This document shows positions 6,857-9,354 of a stretch of 9,354 nt of DNA, piece after piece. How positions within the stretch are numbered: the stretch's first letter is position 1; each line of letters begins with the position of its first letter. Below the pieces are notes generated by a model. The model was not told where the DNA came from. It saw only the letters and a program-made list of their open reading frames with translations, and did not search any database. The position numbers and the translations under genes were made by a program. Source of the DNA: Bacteroidota bacterium (GTDB lineage: Bacteria; Bacteroidota; Bacteroidia; J057); NCBI GenBank assembly GCA_004292985.1, contig RDXT01000553.1, positions 1-9,354 of the forward strand. The letters are read 5' to 3'.

Positions 6857-8311
6857 TCAGAAGGCAAGCTGGAAATCCACACGACGATTTTGTGCCCGAT
6901 CTTTCGCGGCAGGATTGCTGTTTTGCGCTGATTTTTCGCCCATGCCGCGGGAGGTGATCCGGCTCTGGCTTACGTTGTGCTGGTACACCAGATAATATTT
7001 TACATTAAAGGCCCGCCGGATAGAGAGAACCAGGTTTTCATTCTCGCTTCCGAGGTCATCGGTATGCCCTTCCAATACGAGCCGCACCTGTCCGCAGTCT
7101 TTCATAAGGGCTGCAATCTGGGTGAGCTGCGCCTTGGCTTCTTCGCTTAATTCGGCATCTCCATAGTCAAAATACACAGGCGATAAGGCTACGGTCGGGG
7201 CTGTTCCTACGCAGGGAAGCGCATTTTCTTTTGCTGGTTCCGCTTCTTCCGTGGCTTGGTCCTGGATCACTACCACAGGAGGCGCTTCGGCTGGCTTGGC
7301 AGTAGGGGGTACAACGGGCGTGGGTACCAATTCTGGTTCTGGTTCCGGCTCTGCGGCAATGTCCGTAATCAATGGAGTAGGGGGCTGCGGCTCTTCTGCG
7401 GTTTCGGATTGGGTATTTTCTTCAGCAGCCGGAATTACATCAACAGAAGGGGTGTCTTCTATAAGCACCGCTTCGGTTTCCGTCTCCGTATCTGCAACTA
7501 TGTCGGCAGGCACAGTGTCCTCCGCATCAGTCTCTTCAGGCGTGGGTTCCGGCTCAGTTTTTTGCTCAGGGGTTTTCTCAGGACTTTGCTCAGGTCCCTG
7601 CGGACATCCCATAAAGGTTACCAGTCCCGGCTCGTCGGGGCAGCGGTCATCTGCATCCACGATCAGGTCTCCGTCACGGTCATTGGGCAGCAGGACCAGC
7701 GCATCCTCTTCGCTGGCGTCTTCCGGGAGGGCCTGGCTTTTGTTGTCGCCGCCGATGTTATATACAAACGCAATGGCATGTGCCAGGTGCTGATAGTCCT
7801 GGTTCATAGACAGTTTGCGCACAGTCTCTACTTGAATCCCCATGCGGTTGTTGATCCGGAAGCGCAGACCGCCGCCCAGCGGCACGTAGGCGTCGGGGTG
7901 ACCCGGGACAAAACTCCCGCCTGCACCCGAAAAGAGATAGGGCTTAACGAAAAAATTCTCATTGAAAAAAACATCGCCCACCCGGAAGACAATCTGGTAG
8001 CTCATGTCCACCATGTAGCTGCTGCTGCCTCCGGGCGATTCCCAGTTCGGGAAGGCCACATTGTGGGAGAGAGAAAGCTGGGTCCGGAAATCAAATGCCG
8101 ACCGGGCTGCTCCCAGGCGATGTCCCAGCATAAGGGAGACGCCGGGCCGGTAGGGCGAAACGACGCTCAGTTTGCCGGGATGGGCCTTATAGACAAGCAT
8201 ATTGGCCCCAAGCCCGACTCCCCAGGGGGATGTGGAACTTTGCGCATTCAGAGAACATACACCGGAAAGCAGAAGGAGGAAAGCGAGGAAGAAACGACCT
8301 GGATTTGACAT
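6857..8311 (-). CDS. OmpA-family outer membrane protein with TSP3 repeat and acidic linker (paralog 2)
   Basis: The 484-residue protein has a signal peptide (1-23, ending LNA before Gln24), a predicted barrel region (about 25-186), a TSP3 calcium-binding repeat (211-237: DRDGDLIVDADDRCPDEPG then GCP), a long Pro/Glu-rich linker (about 241-366) and an OmpA C-terminal domain (about 377-484). Asp418 (GHTDDLG) and Arg433 (LSIRRA) are placed 15 residues apart, as in peptidoglycan-binding OmpA domains. The linker holds 34 Asp/Glu against 4 Lys and no Arg, and includes EPEPEPE. Cys367 and Cys406 flank the first part of the C-terminal domain and could form a disulfide. It shares the block LSIRRAF-x-VKYYLVY and the barrel end YQH...H with the gene at 5294-6601, so the two are paralogs. 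It has its own promoter, and the preceding lipoprotein gene appears to be terminated. Confidence 0.9.
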   Translation of the reverse strand: MSNPGRFFLAFLLLLSGVCSLNAQSSTSPWGVGLGANMLVYKAHPGKLSVVSPYRPGVSLMLGHRLGAARSAFDFRTQLSLSHNVAFPNWESPGGSSSYMVDMSYQIVFRVGDVFFNENFFVKPYLFSGAGGSFVPGHPDAYVPLGGGLRFRINNRMGIQVETVRKLSMNQDYQHLAHAIAFVYNIGGDNKSQALPEDASEEDALVLLPNDRDGDLIVDADDRCPDEPGLVTFMGCPQGPEQSPEKTPEQKTEPEPTPEETDAEDTVPADIVADTETETEAVLIEDTPSVDVIPAAEENTQSETAEEPQPPTPLITDIAAEPEPEPELVPTPVVPPTAKPAEAPPVVVIQDQATEEAEPAKENALPCVGTAPTVALSPVYFDYGDAELSEEAKAQLTQIAALMKDCGQVRLVLEGHTDDLGSENENLVLSIRRAFNVKYYLVYQHNVSQSRITSRGMGEKSAQNSNPAAKDRAQNRRVDFQLAF

Positions 8312-8360
8312 AAATGGTGTTGTTGCCGGGGACTACCGTGCAAAAGGTCAAATTTCATTC

Positions 8361-8387
8361 CAAAACTACGCAAGACCCCTTCGTCAA
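8361..8387 (-). promoter_or_regulatory. Candidate promoter for the OmpA gene at 6857-8311
   Basis: On the minus strand 8368-8361 reads TAGTTTTG, a perfect TAnnTTTG -7 element. A TTG at 8387-8385 lies 16 bp upstream, slightly closer than usual for a -33 element. The start of transcription would be near 8355, with a leader of about 44 nt to the ATG at 8311. Confidence 0.6.
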
Positions 8388-8430
8388 TAAAAACAAAAGG
8401 GCCTGCAAACGGACATCAACATTCCGCAGG
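8385..8430 (-). terminator. Probable terminator after the lipoprotein gene
   Basis: On the minus strand CCTGC-GGA (8430-8423) can pair with TCC...GCAGG (8413-8402), with a 4-nt bulge on the second arm, giving an 8-bp interrupted stem with a loop of about 9 nt. It is followed by CCCTTTTGTTTTTATTG, a T-rich tract. It lies about 45 bp after the lipoprotein stop and just ahead of the OmpA promoter. The bulged stem makes the call moderate. Confidence 0.45.
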
Positions 8431-8450
8431 ATGTAATAAATAGCCCGCAG

Positions 8451-8474
8451 ATGGTACTTTTTATGGTGCTTTTT
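8451..8474. repeat. Tandem 12-bp repeat at the lipoprotein gene 3' end
   Basis: ATGGTACTTTTT (8451-8462) is followed directly by ATGGTGCTTTTT (8463-8474), 11 of 12 bases identical. The second copy runs into the stop codon (8473-8475) of the lipoprotein gene. It looks like a small slippage duplication just outside the coding region. Confidence 0.6.
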
Positions 8475-8925
8475 AAGGCTGCCGCTTGAATACGTTGCGG
8501 ATTTCTGTGTTGTCGATGGTGTAGGAGAGCACCAGCCGGTTAGGGGTAAGCTCAGTCACCAGTTGATCGTCGGGGGTGCCTTCGGAGCGGATAACGCCGT
8601 TTTCGTAGGTAAACGGATAGCTCTGGGAGCCGAGGTCCGGTGCGCTGATGATCAGATTCCCATCGGCAGTAAATTCCCATGCAGAATTTCCGGTCAGATC
8701 CATGCCCATCGGGGTGCTTTCCCCGCTTTGGATTTCCACAAGCTGCCACTTTCCGACAAGCTCAGGCAGTACGGTAGGCGCAGCCTTTACACTCAGGTCA
8801 GGTCCTGTAATCACAAGGGTGTCAGCGGCGAGGGTATCTGCGCCTGTTTTTTCCTGGGTTTCGCTGCTGGTACAAGATGCCGCGAAAAGGAGAAGGAATA
8901 TGCAAAAGGGAACTACGATTCTCAT
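8473..8925 (-). CDS. Small lipoprotein with lipocalin-like domain
   Basis: The 150-residue protein begins with a lipoprotein signal: a basic start, a hydrophobic stretch (4-15) and a lipobox ending in Cys18 (FAASC). Acylation of Cys18 would tether it to a membrane, probably the outer one. A Ser/Thr/Asp-rich spacer (19-50) precedes a compact domain (about 54-148). That domain opens with LVGKWQLVEI (56-65) and has alternating strands such as WEFTADGNLIIS (83-94) and NRLVLSY (129-135). This is the pattern of the small lipocalin-like proteins common in Bacteroidota (opening Gly-x-Trp, closing with a hydrophobic strand). No ligand or role can be assigned. Its promoter lies in the 51-bp gap after the hydrolase gene, and a hairpin follows its stop, so it is probably a single-gene transcript. 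Confidence 0.75.
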   Translation of the reverse strand: MRIVVPFCIFLLLFAASCTSSETQEKTGADTLAADTLVITGPDLSVKAAPTVLPELVGKWQLVEIQSGESTPMGMDLTGNSAWEFTADGNLIISAPDLGSQSYPFTYENGVIRSEGTPDDQLVTELTPNRLVLSYTIDNTEIRNVFKRQP

Positions 8926-8949
8926 GAAACGTCAGGTAATAAATATGCG

Positions 8950-8957
8950 CAAAATTA
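8950..8957 (-). promoter_or_regulatory. Candidate -7 promoter element for the lipoprotein gene
   Basis: On the minus strand 8957-8950 reads TAATTTTG, a perfect TAnnTTTG match. Transcription would start near 8944, leaving about 19 nt before the ATG at 8925. No TTG is found at the usual -33 distance, so the upstream half is weak. Confidence 0.5.
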
Positions 8958-8976
8958 CGAAAAATATCTCCATTCT

Positions 8977-9354
8977 TCAGGCCTGCTTCAGCAGGAAGGC
9001 CAAAGCAAGTGATAAAAATGCCTCAGGCGCCTCTGCCTGCACCCAGTGACCTGCATTGGGGATTACTTCAAAGGAGGCATTGGGAAACAAATCGAGGATC
9101 ATATCCCGGTCTTCGGGGAGGATGTAGTCCGAATTTCCCCCGGCGATAAACAGGGCCGGAACATCGAGCGGGTGATAGATACGCACATTGGCCAGCACGT
9201 TGTCGTAGTTCCGGGTGATGGTGTCGAGGTTAAAACGCCAGTAAAAACCCTGGGCGCTGTCACGGGCGAGCCCTTTGAGCAGAAATTGCCGCACCGCAGG
9301 CTCGCTGATCCGGGACTGCATAAATGCCTCCGCTTCCTGGCGCGATTGCAGGCC
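8977..9354 (-). CDS. YbfF-like alpha/beta hydrolase, C-terminal part (cut by window edge)
   Basis: The frame is open from the right edge to the TGA at 8979-8977, giving 125 C-terminal residues; the Met at 9321 is internal, since 11 more in-frame codons lie before it. The fragment shows the end of an alpha/beta hydrolase. It has a cap region with GFYWRFNLD, then a strand leading to ALFIAGGNSDYI, and then NAGHWVQAE carrying the catalytic His (fragment residue 103). The ALFI-x-GGNS-x-Y and AGHWV-x-AE blocks match E. coli esterase YbfF closely. YbfF hydrolyses short to medium acyl esters, with its catalytic Asp earlier in the chain rather than at this strand, so the Asp in NSDY may not be catalytic. 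The nucleophile Ser is outside the window. The lipoprotein gene starts 51 bp after the stop but has its own promoter. Confidence 0.85.
   Translation of the reverse strand, partial: GLQSRQEAEAFMQSRISEPAVRQFLLKGLARDSAQGFYWRFNLDTITRNYDNVLANVRIYHPLDVPALFIAGGNSDYILPEDRDMILDLFPNASFEVIPNAGHWVQAEAPEAFLSLALAFLLKQA

Noticed and set aside
7251..8308. Long plus-strand open frames opposite the acidic-linker OmpA gene
   Set aside because: They are Ser/Gly- or Arg/Phe-rich mirror readings of the GC-biased, low-complexity linker, with no domain or promoter.
5252..8386. Shared 10-mer CCCTTCGTCA in the terminator (5252-5261) and near the OmpA promoter (8377-8386)
   Set aside because: Many 10-bp matches are expected by chance in 9.3 kb, and no flanking similarity extends it usefully.
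8982..8995. 5-bp hairpin CCTGC / GCAGG at the end of the hydrolase gene as a terminator
   Set aside because: The stem is short, lies inside the coding sequence and has no T-tract directly after it.

Overview
The window reads as ordinary chromosome from a member of the Bacteroidota with fairly high GC. Four things point that way. Three intergenic regions carry perfect matches to the TAnnTTTG -7 promoter element of that phylum, and a fourth has a near match. Genes lack clear Shine-Dalgarno sequences. There are two OmpA proteins with the barrel / calcium-binding TSP3 repeat / OmpA-C layout common in that phylum, and a small lipoprotein with a lipocalin-like body. The lineage call is inference; no rRNA or other phylogenetic marker is present. 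I see no mobile element, tRNA, CRISPR array, phage gene or defence system.

Left part (1-4494, all on +). The tail of an unidentified gene (possibly a glycosyltransferase) is followed by ybaB (nucleoid-associated protein) and a family 2 glycosyltransferase 2 bp later. An AT-rich promoter region of 148 bp then leads into a compact four-gene unit: ychF (TGS-domain ATPase/GTPase), a single-domain rhodanese, a YbgC/FcbJ-type hotdog thioesterase and a YihY/BrkB-family inner membrane protein. Gaps are 11 bp, 2 bp and a 4-bp ATGA overlap, so these are almost certainly co-transcribed.

Right part (4482-9354, all on -). In transcription order it holds the C-terminal part of a YbfF-like alpha/beta hydrolase (running off the window), a lipocalin-like lipoprotein, two OmpA-family outer membrane proteins in tandem, and cysH (4Fe-4S adenylyl-sulfate reductase). 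Each of the three envelope genes appears to have its own promoter. Hairpin terminators are visible after the lipoprotein gene and after the second OmpA gene. cysH and the yihY-family gene converge and overlap by 13 bp at their stop codons.

Functionally the window mixes housekeeping genes (ybaB, ychF, cysH) with envelope genes (glycosyltransferase, YihY, OmpA pair, lipoprotein). I found no convincing new multi-gene system. The items most worth checking are the paired OmpA paralogs with very different linkers (one with 34 acidic residues in about 126), a 12-bp direct repeat upstream of ychF, and an unusual substrate loop in CysH.
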